Shown piece by piece: positions 18,620-28,198 of a stretch of 64,000 nt of DNA. Source of the stretch: an uncultured Clostridium sp. GTDB lineage: Bacteria; Bacillota; Clostridia; TANB77; CAG-508. The notes below the pieces were generated by a model. It did not search any database. It saw only the letters and a list, made by a program, of their open reading frames with translations, and was not told the origin of the DNA. Position 1 is the stretch's first letter. Each line of letters opens with the position of its first letter. The stretch is from contig CANSOA010000001.1 in the NCBI GenBank assembly GCA_947648495.1, positions 62,001 through 126,000 on the forward strand, written 5' to 3'. The position numbers and the translations under genes were made by a program.

Positions 18620-18733
18620 TTTAAATCTCCCTTAACTAAAACATTTAATCTATCATACACAAAAATGCAAAAAAAGTCCATACCTTTTCAAAAAAAAATA
18701 ACCGTTTTTCCCCAAAACGATTATTTTTCAATA

Positions 18734-19939
18734 TTAACGAAACAAATTCAACCAAAATTCAGTAATCATACCGAATAAATTCATAACAGTCACTTTATCA
18801 ACATTGTTTTCTGCCACAAGATTAACTGAAGCGATTTGCTCATCATTTAAATAAAAATTAACACTTCCTAATACATCGCCTGTCGCAATTGGTGCCGAAA
18901 TAGATTCATTCAAAGTTACTTCAGAAGTAATATTTCCATTTTCTGAATTCTTAATCAAGGCACCAGAATCACTTTCATAGCACAAATTAACACTATTTAC
19001 AGTTCCTTTTTGAACTTCAGCCGTCTGCAAAAATTCCCCAGCTGTTGAAGTTTTCGTATAACTAAAATTAGCAAAACCATAATCCAGCAGTTTTTTTGCT
19101 TCCGAAAAACGAATTTGCGAAGTAGGACCCTTCATCACAACCGCAATCAGTGACAAATCATTACGTGTAGCAGAAGCAGACAAATTATACAAGGCCAAAC
19201 TCGTAGAACCCGTTTTTAATCCTGTACAACCTTCATACGTTCTAACCAATTTATTGGTATTAGTAAGTTCCGACTTTCCATCACGCAAAGAATCCATCCA
19301 AATGGTCGTATAATTAGTAATCGAAGGATGTTTCGTCAAAAGTTCGCGCGACATAACTGAAATATCGTAACTTGAAGTCACATGACCATCTTCATCAATT
19401 CCGTGACAATTAACAAAATGCGTATCATTCATCCCAAGTTCTTTGGCTCTATCATTCATTTGTTGCACAAAAATTTCCTCAGAACCAGCAATAAATTCTG
19501 ACATAGCTACAACACAATCATTCGCAGAAACCACACAAATTGCCTTTAACATCTCATCGACCGTTAAGGTTTCCGTTTCATTAAGCCAAATCTGTGAACC
19601 ACCCATATTTCGAGCATTTTCAGAACAAGGAACCGTATCATTAAGGGAAATTTTGCCACTATCCAAAGCTTCCATAATCAAAAGAATACTCATAACCTTT
19701 GTCACACTAGCAGGGCGAAGCTGTTCGTGGCTATTGTGTTCATACAAAACTTTACCAGAATTTTGTTCGATTAAAATTGCGCTTCCAGACTCCAAATTCA
19801 AGAAATTTCCAGTTGCCTCCTCGCCACTTGTCTCCAAAGTAGAAGGGTCCCATATATAACTTTCAGTGCAAAACGAAACTTGCACAAAACTAAAAATCAT
19901 GATGAAAAACACAATCAATATTTTTTTGCATTGTTGCAT
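18734..19939 (-). CDS. D-alanyl-D-alanine carboxypeptidase (peptidase S11, DacF/PBP5 type)
   Basis: 401 residues with a signal peptide. The penicillin-binding motifs appear in order: SVTK (about residues 78-81, nucleophile Ser), SAN (in VSANDC) and KTG (in GLKTGST). A C-terminal beta domain and an amphipathic end (LFGMITEFWLNLF) typical of membrane-peripheral PBP5-like enzymes follow. It removes the terminal D-alanine of peptidoglycan stem peptides outside the cell. In spore formers DacF-type members tune cortex cross-linking; which subtype this is cannot be settled here. AAGGAGG precedes the ATG on the minus strand. Confidence 0.93.
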   Translation of the reverse strand: MQQCKKILIVFFIMIFSFVQVSFCTESYIWDPSTLETSGEEATGNFLNLESGSAILIEQNSGKVLYEHNSHEQLRPASVTKVMSILLIMEALDSGKISLNDTVPCSENARNMGGSQIWLNETETLTVDEMLKAICVVSANDCVVAMSEFIAGSEEIFVQQMNDRAKELGMNDTHFVNCHGIDEDGHVTSSYDISVMSRELLTKHPSITNYTTIWMDSLRDGKSELTNTNKLVRTYEGCTGLKTGSTSLALYNLSASATRNDLSLIAVVMKGPTSQIRFSEAKKLLDYGFANFSYTKTSTAGEFLQTAEVQKGTVNSVNLCYESDSGALIKNSENGNITSEVTLNESISAPIATGDVLGSVNFYLNDEQIASVNLVAENNVDKVTVMNLFGMITEFWLNLFR

Positions 19940-20100
19940 ATTAATTCCTCCTTTTAAGTTTCAATACTTATTTCAAGTATACGCAAATCATTTTCATTTC
20001 ATACCAGATTTTCAAAATTATTCTGTTTGTATCATATGAAAAAAAGGTTGACAATTGTTAATAAAATTCAGTATAATATAGAAAATGAGGAGAAAACAAT

Positions 20101-20581
20101 GTTAAATATCAATCTAGTTTGTGTTGGAAAAATAAAAGAGAACTATTTAAAAGAAGCAATGGCAGAATATGCTAAGCGACTATCCAAATATTGTCATTTA
20201 GAAATCACAGAATTGGCAGATCAAAAACTGCCTTCTAAGCTGTATAATAGCATTATTTTAGAAATCAAGGAAAAAGAAAGTTGCAAAATTGAAAAAGCGA
20301 TAAAAACGGATTCTTACGTAATCGCTTTAGACTTAAAAGGAACCGAGATGTCATCTGAAGCATTTTCCAAAAAAATAGAGCAAATTTCTGTGACAGGGAA
20401 GAGTAGCATTACTTTTATCATTGGCGGAACACTTGGAATGACAGAAAAACTTCTAAAAACAGCCAACGAAACTATTTGTTTTTCCCAAATGACATTTCCG
20501 CATCAACTCATTCGCGTGTTTTTATTAGAACAGATTTTTCGAGCATTTAAAATCAGTAAGAATGAGACGTATCATTGGTAA
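20101..20581 (+). CDS. rlmH: 23S rRNA pseudouridine1915 N3-methyltransferase RlmH
   Basis: 159 residues, the standard RlmH length. It begins MLNINLVCVGKIKENYL and has the SPOUT-class motifs: FIIGGTLGM (SAM-binding knot) and the C-terminal LLEQIFRAFKISKNETYHW. The usual HxxYHK ending is shortened to YHW. RlmH methylates pseudouridine 1915 in helix 69 of 23S rRNA. ATG 20101 with GAGGAG upstream is chosen over an upstream in-frame ATG, which would add about 25 residues not found in the family. Confidence 0.93.
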
Positions 20582-20611
20582 AAATAAAAAAAGATAAAAA
20601 GGAGATATAAA

Positions 20612-21469
20612 ATGAATATTTTAAATAACTGGATACTCTACATATTTTTCTACTTAATTTTAGCAACGATTTTTACCCAATTTTACAAAGTAGCCACAAA
20701 AACCTTAACAAAATCAGGAGCGTTAACTGTACTTCTTGAATTATTAGCAACGGCTTTTATTTTACTATTTTGCCCCTTTTTTGAAATGAAACTTCCTAGT
20801 GATAGCAAAGTTTATATTTTTCTAGGACTATCGATTATCTTCTATGCCATAACAGACCGTGTCAATACTACTGTCAGAAGTGGGATTGAAGCATCAACTT
20901 TTAGCATGTTAAAACAACTATCCACCACATTTATGATTTTTGCTGGTTTAATTTTTTTAAAAGAAGAATTTATCCTTACCAAGTTTATTGGTGCAATGCT
21001 CATTATTTTTAGCAATATTTTTCTATTTTTCAAAAAAGGAAACTTCAAACTTGACAGATATATTACATTAGGAATATTATCCAATACGACTTTTACTATC
21101 GCACTCTTTTTAGATGTCAATATTTCTGACCATTTCAACTTACCTTTTTATGTTGCAATGACGTTGGGAATTCCAGCTATCTTAATTGCATTATTTGAAA
21201 AAATTAGAATTTCAGACCTTCAAAAAGAATGGAAAAATGGAAATAAAAAAGCCATTATTGTGACAGGAATTACTTGGTCATTTTCCATTTTATCTCAACT
21301 ACGTGCTTATCAACTTGGCAATGTAACAGTAGTTGCTCCACTTTGTGCCTTGACAGTTATTTTAAATGTTATCATTGGCTATTTATTTTTTCATGAAAAA
21401 GATAATTTATTTAAAAAATTAATAGCAGGACTACTCATTATCATTAGTATTATCCTAATTAAAATATAA
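20612..21469 (+). CDS. EamA/DMT-superfamily permease
   Basis: 285 residues with ten predicted membrane helices arranged as two similar halves, the drug/metabolite transporter layout. The second half ends with VVAPLCALTVILNVIIGYLFFHEK, whose LxVIxxxxxGxxxxxE pattern is typical of EamA domains. Substrate unknown. AAAGGAG precedes ATG, 30 bases after rlmH, so read-through from rlmH is likely. Confidence 0.8.
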   Translation: MNILNNWILYIFFYLILATIFTQFYKVATKTLTKSGALTVLLELLATAFILLFCPFFEMKLPSDSKVYIFLGLSIIFYAITDRVNTTVRSGIEASTFSMLKQLSTTFMIFAGLIFLKEEFILTKFIGAMLIIFSNIFLFFKKGNFKLDRYITLGILSNTTFTIALFLDVNISDHFNLPFYVAMTLGIPAILIALFEKIRISDLQKEWKNGNKKAIIVTGITWSFSILSQLRAYQLGNVTVVAPLCALTVILNVIIGYLFFHEKDNLFKKLIAGLLIIISIILIKI

Positions 21470-21522
21470 CATGAGCAAAAATCTCTTTTAGAACATATAA
21501 TGCTTCTAAAGGAGGATTTTTT

Positions 21523-22161
21523 ATGGGAGAAATTGTAAATTGTGTTCTGGAAAAAGAATTGTATTATAACGATACTGTTATCTTAAAATACAAAATAGAA
21601 TATCCACAATTAACCAAAGTCAGATATCGTTATGGCATGAGAAAATTCAATGAATATAATTATAACAAGGCAATTGAATTACAAGAATATTGCGAAACAG
21701 AACTTTTCAAAGAAGCCAAAGAATTATATGATTATAATCAAGAAAATGATTATCCAGTCATGGTATACGAAATTATTTTAGATTATGAAATAACCTATCA
21801 AAATCATTCGGTTATCAGTTTATATACCGATGAATACATGTTTTTAGGCGGAGCACATGGAAATACAAAACGAGAAGGGCAAAATTGGAATTTGCAAACA
21901 GGAAGGCAAATCATTTTAAAAGAGTTATTTCCAAATAATCCTTATTACATCATAGATATTTTAAAAGAAATTAATTGCCAAATTGCAGAGCAAATCGAAA
22001 AAGGAGAGAATTATTATTTTGAAAATTATTGTGCGTTAGTGCAAGAAAATTTCCGATTAGAGAACTTTTATATGGTAGCAGAAGGAGTCACAGTGTTTTT
22101 CAATCAATATGAAATTGCACCATATTCAAGCGGAATACCGACCTTTAAAATCAAGTTTTAG
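21523..22161 (+). CDS. DUF3298-domain protein without signal peptide
   Basis: 212 residues. The central and C-terminal parts match the DUF3298 / RsiV-C fold: YMFLGGAHGNTKREGQNW with the conserved Gly-Ala-His-Gly, the aromatic RQIILKELF, and the closing VFFNQYEIAPYSSG with its NxYExAPYxxG motif. Related proteins are extracytoplasmic sensors or polysaccharide-binding domains. This one has no evident signal peptide or membrane helix, which is unusual. AAAGGAGG precedes ATG. Confidence 0.75.
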   Translation: MGEIVNCVLEKELYYNDTVILKYKIEYPQLTKVRYRYGMRKFNEYNYNKAIELQEYCETELFKEAKELYDYNQENDYPVMVYEIILDYEITYQNHSVISLYTDEYMFLGGAHGNTKREGQNWNLQTGRQIILKELFPNNPYYIIDILKEINCQIAEQIEKGENYYFENYCALVQENFRLENFYMVAEGVTVFFNQYEIAPYSSGIPTFKIKF

Positions 22162-22174
22162 AAAAAATACGAAA

Positions 22175-22205
22175 AAGAGTTTTGCTTTAGGCAAAACTCT
22201 CTTTC
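22175..22205 (+). terminator. Rho-independent terminator
   Basis: AGAGTTTTGC and GCAAAACTCT form a stem with loop TTTAG, then CTTTC. It ends the DUF3298 transcript. Confidence 0.8.
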
Positions 22206-22233
22206 AATCAATAAAATATCATTGATTTACGCG

Positions 22234-22443
22234 TCATTTTTTCACAATGAAACAAGCATGACGCAGGTCTGTGGAAGAAGTTATAACCTTTGGTCCAACC
22301 TTAACTTCCAATTGAGGATATTTTTTTTCAATCCGCTTTACTTCGCTAGTGTACAACTCAATAGAGAAGTTTTGTTCTTCGGGATTTTTTAAAAACTCAT
22401 CAATTTTTGCACAGTACTACTGACTTCTTGAAATATACTTCAT
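22234..22443 (-). pseudogene. Small accessory gene with in-frame TAG
   Basis: AAGGAGG and ATG (22443) open a frame of 70 codons that is interrupted at codon 9 by TAG (22419-22417). Past the TAG it reads as a normal small protein to TGA 22236-22234 (…FLKNPEEQNFSIELY…, ending ACFIVKK). It contains one ordinary in-frame CGG codon (22335, followed by A), which must be read as arginine for the rest to make sense. Family not recognised. A nonsense-mutated accessory gene acquired from elsewhere is the simplest reading; its promoter still carries the shared TTTATGTAAA motif. Confidence 0.5.
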
Positions 22444-22495
22444 ACGAAGCCTCCTTTTTTGCTAAGTTAATAAAGTATCATAAATATTATACATC

Positions 22496-22524
22496 ATTTT
22501 ACATAAAAAGTAAAGTCAAATTTC
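22496..22524 (-). promoter_or_regulatory. Minus-strand promoter with TTTATGTAAA motif
   Basis: Reading leftwards: TTTACT (22524-22519), 17 bases, TATAAT (22501-22496). The spacer holds TTTATGTAAA at the same offset as the promoters at 9158 and 17800. Confidence 0.6.
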
Positions 22525-22617
22525 AATTTATTTTCACTTTTTATGAAATACATCTTGCATTTTATCTCAATTAATGATATATTTTTGAATTATATGAGAA
22601 TTTAGGAGGCAAAGATA

Positions 22618-25406
22618 ATGGGACTTTTAACAAAAGTATTTAAAAGCTATAGCGAAAAAGAAGTAAAAAGGGTCATGCCAATTGTTGAAAAAATTAATAG
22701 CTTAGAACCAGAAATGCAAAAATTAACAGATAAAGAATTAGCAGGAAAAACAGCAGAATTTAAACAAAAATTAACGGAGCGGTTTGTCGCTTGACGACAT
22801 TCTACCAGAAGCCTTTGCAGTTGTAAGAGAAGCATCCAACAGAGTTTTAGGAATGCGTCATTTTGATGTACAATTAATCGGTGGAATTATTTTACATCAA
22901 GGTAGAATTTCCGAAATGAAAACAGGAGAAGGAAAAACTTTAGTAGCAACTCTTCCAGCTTACTTAAATGCACTAACTGGCAAAGGCGTTCATATTGTTA
23001 CAGTAAATGAATATTTGGCAAAAAGAGATAGTGAATGGATGGGAAAAGTCTATAAATTTTTAGGACTATCTGTTGGCTTAATTTACAGCAGAATGCCAGA
23101 AGAAGACAAGCACAAGGCATACAATTCAGACATTACGTATGGTACTAACAATGAATTTGGATTTGATTATCTAAGAGATAACATGGTAATCAACAAAGAA
23201 CAAATGGTGCAAAGACCTTTAAATTATGCGATTGTGGACGAAATTGATAGTATTTTAATCGACGAAGCGCGTACCCCTTTGATTATTTCAGGAAGAGCCG
23301 ATAAATCTTCAGATTTATACAAAAAAGCAGACAGTTTCGTACGCCGTTTAGAAGCCAAAGTCATCATTGAAGAAGACGTCAAAGATTTTGAACAAATCGA
23401 AGATAATGAAAAATATGATTATATCGTAGATTTAAAAGCAAAATCAGCTTCACTAACTGCGAAAGGTATTCAAAAAGCAGAAGAATATTTTGGAGTTGAA
23501 AACTTCAACGATATTGAAAATTCAGAAATGGTTCATAATGTCAATCAAGCCTTACGTGCACATGGAATTATGAAAAAAGACATTGACTATATCGTAAAAG
23601 ACAAAGAAGTCTTAATTGTAGACGAATTCACAGGACGTATCATGTATGGAAGAAGATACAACAATGGTTTGCATCAAGCAATTGAAGCAAAAGAAGGCGT
23701 TAAAATTGCAGACGAATCCAAAACATTAGCAACCATTACCTTCCAAAATTACTTCAGAATGTATGAAAAATTATCTGGTATGACAGGTACTGCCATGACC
23801 GAAGAAAAAGAATTTCAAGAAATTTACAACTTAGACGTTGTTTCCATTCCAACCAACAAACCATTGATTAGAAAGGACCAAGTTGACATTATCTACAAAA
23901 ACGAAAAAGCCAAATTTAATGCCGTAGTAGAAGACATCAAACAAAGCCACGAAAAAGGTCAACCCGTTTTAGTAGGTACTACTTCTATTGAAAATTCAGA
24001 AAAAATCAGTAAACTTTTAAACAAAGCAGGACTTCCACATGAAGTATTAAATGCGAAAAATCACGAGAAAGAAGCAGAAATTATAGCACAAGCTGGTAAA
24101 TTTGGAGCCATCACCATTGCAACCAACATGGCAGGTCGTGGAACTGATATTATTCTTGGTGGAAATAGTGAATATTTAGCAAAACAAGAAATGCGAAAAC
24201 TAAAATATTCAGATGAATTAATCGAGCAATCAACAGCGTTTAACGAAACAGAAGATGAAGAAATTTTAGAAGCTAGAAAAAAATATAAAGAACTAGCAGA
24301 AAAATATGAAAATCAAATCAAAGAAGAAAAAGAAAAGGTAATCGCAGCTGGTGGTTTAAAAATCATAGGTACAGAAAGACACGAATCACGTCGTATTGAC
24401 AATCAGCTTCGTGGTCGTAGTGGACGTCAAGGAGATCCAGGAGAAAGTCGCTTCTATCTTGGGTTAGACGACAATTTGTTAAAAATATTTGGTGGAGATA
24501 TTATCACTAAAATTTTTGATAAAGGAAATGTTCCAGAAGATATGCCAATTGAGGTAAAACTTGTTTCAAAATCCATCGAAAATGCACAAAGTAAAGTCGA
24601 AGGCAAAAACTTCTCAATCCGAAAACATATTTTAAATTATGACGATGTCATGAATGTACAAAGAGAAATTATTTATGGAGAAAGAAAAAAAGTTTTAGAT
24701 GGAGCCAATATTCGTGAAAATATCATTGGTATGATTGAAGATGCCTGTGAGGAAATTGTAGCGACCTATACCCCAGAAATCGAAGACGGAACACTTCAAA
24801 AAGATGCCTTCCTAAACGAAATACAAACTTCTTTAAATTTGGAAAAAGTAGATAGTTTAGAAAAAGAAAAATTAGATTGTGCTGAAATTTTAGCAGAATT
24901 AAAGGAAAAAGCAATCGCATTATATGAGAAAAAAGAACAAGAAATTGGAGAACCAATTCGTGAATTAGAAAGAGTTGTTGTCTTAAAAATCGTTGACGCA
25001 AAATGGATGGATCACATAGATAGCATGGATGAATTGAAAAATGGAATTGGACTTCGTGCGTATGGACAAAAAGATCCAGTTGTTCAATATCGTTTTGAAG
25101 GTGGAGAAATGTTTGATGAGATGAACCTTCAAATCAAATTAGAAGTAGCAAAAATCATGCTTCATATTGTACGCAATCAACGTACGATAAAAAGAGAATC
25201 CAATGTAGAAATCACGTCAGAAGGATTGGATCATTCAGCACTAGAAACGGTTCATTTAGACAAAAATACAGGACTTCCACAAAGTGGACCATCTGATTCA
25301 AAGCCACAACCAGTTGTAAATCAAGGACCAAAAGTAGGAAGAAATGATCCTTGCCCATGCCGGAAGTGGTAAGAAATATAAGAATTGTTGTGGAAAAAAT
25401 CAGTAA
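22618..25406 (+). CDS. secA: Preprotein translocase ATPase SecA, with two +1 sites (CGGT and CGGA)
   Basis: SecA drives protein export through SecYEG. The natural start is ATG 22618 (AGGAGG upstream). The frame then meets CGG at 22780 and stops two codons after the site's TTT GTC GCT. Skipping the C gives [15 protein letters not shown], the conserved SecA N-region. Main motifs follow: Walker [35 protein letters not shown]. At 25361 a second CGG would end the protein as CPCRKW. Skipping its C restores the C-terminal zinc finger [14 protein letters not shown], ending at 25406. Total about 928 residues. Both sites restore family-conserved glycines in an essential gene. Confidence 0.93.
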
Positions 25407-25510
25407 GGAAAAGAAGAAAACTAAAATAGAAATGATTGCAATAATAAAAAAATAATCATCTGCTAATATGCCAAAATTGATTAAAAGCATATTTTTGATA
25501 ATTTGTCAAG

Positions 25511-25539
25511 TTGACAAATTGGTGAAAATGTACTATAAT
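25511..25539 (+). promoter_or_regulatory. Sigma-A promoter for prfB
   Basis: TTGACA (25511-25516), 17 bases, TATAAT (25534-25539), 24 bases before the prfB ATG. Confidence 0.8.
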
Positions 25540-25562
25540 AAAAGATTAGGGAGTTTTACAAA

Positions 25563-26682
25563 ATGCTTGATTTAGAAGAAAATAAAAGATTGATTTTTGA
25601 ATTACAAAATCGTCTTTGTGAATTAGAAAATACATTACAAATCGTAAATTTAAAAGAAGAATTAACCAAATTAGAAAGTCAAACGTTACAAGAAGATTTC
25701 TGGGAAGACACCCAGAAATCTTCTGTGGTATATTCCAAAATGAATATGCTTCAAAAAAAAATCAAGATGTATGAAAATTTAAAAAGCGAATTAGAAAATT
25801 TAATGGAATTAAATGACTTATTATTGATTGAATATGAAGCAGATTTGGCAAAAGAATTAACTTCTAATACGCAAAAATTGGCAAAAAAATTAGATAATTT
25901 GCAAGTCCAAACCCTGTTATCTGGAAAATATGACGCAAACAATGCAATGCTCACCATTCATCCTGGCGCAGGTGGAACCGAATCACAAGACTGGGCAGAA
26001 ATGATGTATCGTATGTATACAAGATGGGCTAGTAGCAATGGTTATGCTGTCAAAGAATTAGATTATTTAGATGGGGAAGAAGCAGGTTTGAAAAGTGTTA
26101 CTTTTCTTGTTTCAGGCGAAAATGCTTATGGCTATTTAAAAAGTGAAAATGGAGTACATCGTTTGGTTCGTATTTCACCATTTGATAGTGGTGGAAGGCG
26201 TCACACTTCTTTTGCATCTGTCGAAGTTTTGCCAGAAATAACAGACGATAATTCCGAAATTGAAATCAATCCAGATGATTTGCGTGTGGATGTATTTCGT
26301 TCCTCAGGAGCAGGTGGTCAGCATATTAATAAAACAAGTTCAGCGATTCGTATTGTCCATATTCCAACCAATATTGTTGTTACCTGTCAATCCGAACGTT
26401 CTCAATTTCAGAATCGAGATACAGCTATGCGCATGTTAAAATCGAAATTATTAGCTTTAAAAGAAAAAGAAGAACGTGAAAAAATGGCAGATATCAAAGG
26501 CACTCAAATGGATATTGGCTGGCGGAAGCCAAATTCGTTCTTATGTTTTTTGTCCATATACCTTAGTAAAAGACCATCGAACAAATTATGAAGTAGGGAA
26601 TGTTGCATCTGTTATGGACGGAAACTTGAATGATTTTATGCAAGAATATTTAAAATTTATTTCAAAAAATGAGATTTCCTAA
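25563..26682 (+). CDS. prfB: Peptide chain release factor 2, with CGGA +1 site
   Basis: RF2 recognises UGA and UAA and triggers peptide release. Visible features are an N-terminal helical domain, the codon-recognition region, and the catalytic GGQ in [12 protein letters not shown]. Straight reading breaks at CGG 26523 (GW-RKPNS…). Skipping the C gives [13 protein letters not shown], the conserved RF2 sequence, and the protein runs to 26682, about 372 residues. The classical RF2 autoregulatory site (a UGA near codon 25 read by +1 shifting) is absent here: the N-terminal frame has no stop, and CTTTGT occupies the comparable place. Its own TTGACA/TATAAT promoter lies just upstream. Confidence 0.93.
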
Positions 26683-26800
26683 ACTAATTGGACTTGACTT
26701 TCATATACTATAGAAGAACAAATAAAATTGTTCTACAAGTATTTAACAGATTTTTAGATTTAGAAATTTGTTATAAATCAATAAAAAGAAGGTACAAATT

Positions 26801-28013
26801 ATGGGATTAATTGTACAAAAATTTGGCGGAAGTTCTGTCGCAAATGTTGAAAAATTAGAAATGGTGGCTAGCCACATAATAGAAGAAGTAGAAAAGCGGA
26901 AACAAAATCGTTGTTGTGGTATCTGCACAAGGAAAAACAACGGATCGATTAATTGCAGAAGAAGTAGAAATAACCAAAAATCCTGTAAAAAGAGAACACG
27001 ATGTTTTGGTGTCCACTGGCGAACAAATTACGATTTCAAAATTGGCTATGTTACTTAATAAATTAGGTTTTAAAGCAGTTTCTTTAACAGGATGGCAAGT
27101 TCCCATTGTAACGAATAGTGAGCATTCAAATAGTCGCATTCGCTATATTGACAATCATAAAATTTTAGAATATTTAACAGCTGGCAATGTTGTAATTGTA
27201 GCAGGATTTCAAGGAATTGACGAAAATGGAAATATTACAACATTTGGACGTGGTGGCTCCGACACAACAGCAGTTGCTTTAGCAGCCACACTACAAGCAG
27301 ATAGATGCGATATTTTTACGGATGTAGATGGTGTTTATACTTCCGATCCTAGAATTGTTGAAGATGTGATAAAATTAGATACCGTTTCGTATGATGAAAT
27401 GCTAGAATTATCAAGTATGGGAGCTAAAGTTTTGCATAATCGTTGTGTGGAAATTGGGAAGAAGTATGGTGTTCCAATTTATGTCAAATCGACGTTTGAA
27501 AAAGAAAGCATAGGTACATTAGTAACAAATCAAGAGCCATTTGAAGATTTGGTCATTAGTGGCGTTACAAAAGATGATTATATTTCAAGAATTACGGTAA
27601 TTGGATTGGAAAATAAAATTGGTAGAACATATCAATTATTTAAATTACTGTCAGAAAGTTTGATTCATGTAGATATTATTGTTCAATCTTTTGGAGAACA
27701 TATTACAAAAGACATAGCTTTTACAGTAAAAATGAATGATTTACAAAAAACGTTAAGTATTCTTGAAGAAAATAAGGAAAACCTGAAATTAGATCAAGTA
27801 TTACATTGTGAGAATTTGTCAAAAGTATCAGTAATTGGAGTTGGAATAGCAAATAAACCAGCTGTTGCAAGTAGTATGTTCGAGGCTTTATATGAAAATA
27901 ATATTAATATGCATATGGTAACAACTTCAGAAATCAAAATTTCCGTTTTAGTCAATAGCAATGAAGCAGATTTAGCAGTACGTGCCATCCATAATAAATT
28001 TTTTCAAAAATAG
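26801..28013 (+). CDS. lysC: Aspartokinase, with CGGA +1 site
   Basis: Phosphorylates aspartate, the first step towards lysine, threonine and methionine. It begins IVQKFGGSSVAN, the nucleotide-binding signature. CGG at 26897 breaks the frame; skipping its C gives EVEK-G-NKIVVVVSAQGKTTD, the expected second beta strand. The kinase core follows (GFQGIDENGNITTFGRGGSD, then FTDVDGVYTSDP), and two ACT domains lie C-terminal (from about residue 260), so it is likely allosterically controlled. About 403 residues, normal length. A ribosome site AGAAGG precedes ATG. Which end-product inhibits it cannot be told. Confidence 0.92.
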
Positions 28014-28032
28014 TGATATAAGATTTAAACCA

Positions 28033-28068
28033 AAAAACAGGTAGTTGTTGACTATCTGTTTTGTTTTT
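28033..28068 (+). terminator. Rho-independent terminator after aspartokinase
   Basis: AAAACAGGTAG and CTATCTGTTTT form a stem around TTGTTGA, followed by GTTTTT. Confidence 0.75.
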
Positions 28069-28147
28069 ATAAAAAAGACTTTATTTTTTCTAGCAAGTTT
28101 TATTTGGAAAAAGACGAGAGAAAATTAAATAAAATGATAAAAAACAA

Positions 28148-28176
28148 TTGACAAAAGAACGAATGTTTGATAAAAT
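28148..28176 (+). promoter_or_regulatory. Sigma-A promoter for uvrA
   Basis: TTGACA (28148-28153), 17 bases, TAAAAT (28171-28176). No LexA/DinR box is obvious by eye. Confidence 0.7.
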
Positions 28177-28198
28177 ATAGTAAATTAAAGGGGGAACT

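Noticed and set aside
25563..25700. Standard RF2 autoregulatory UGA frameshift
   Set aside because: The N-terminal frame is open. CTTTGT at the comparable place contains no stop codon.
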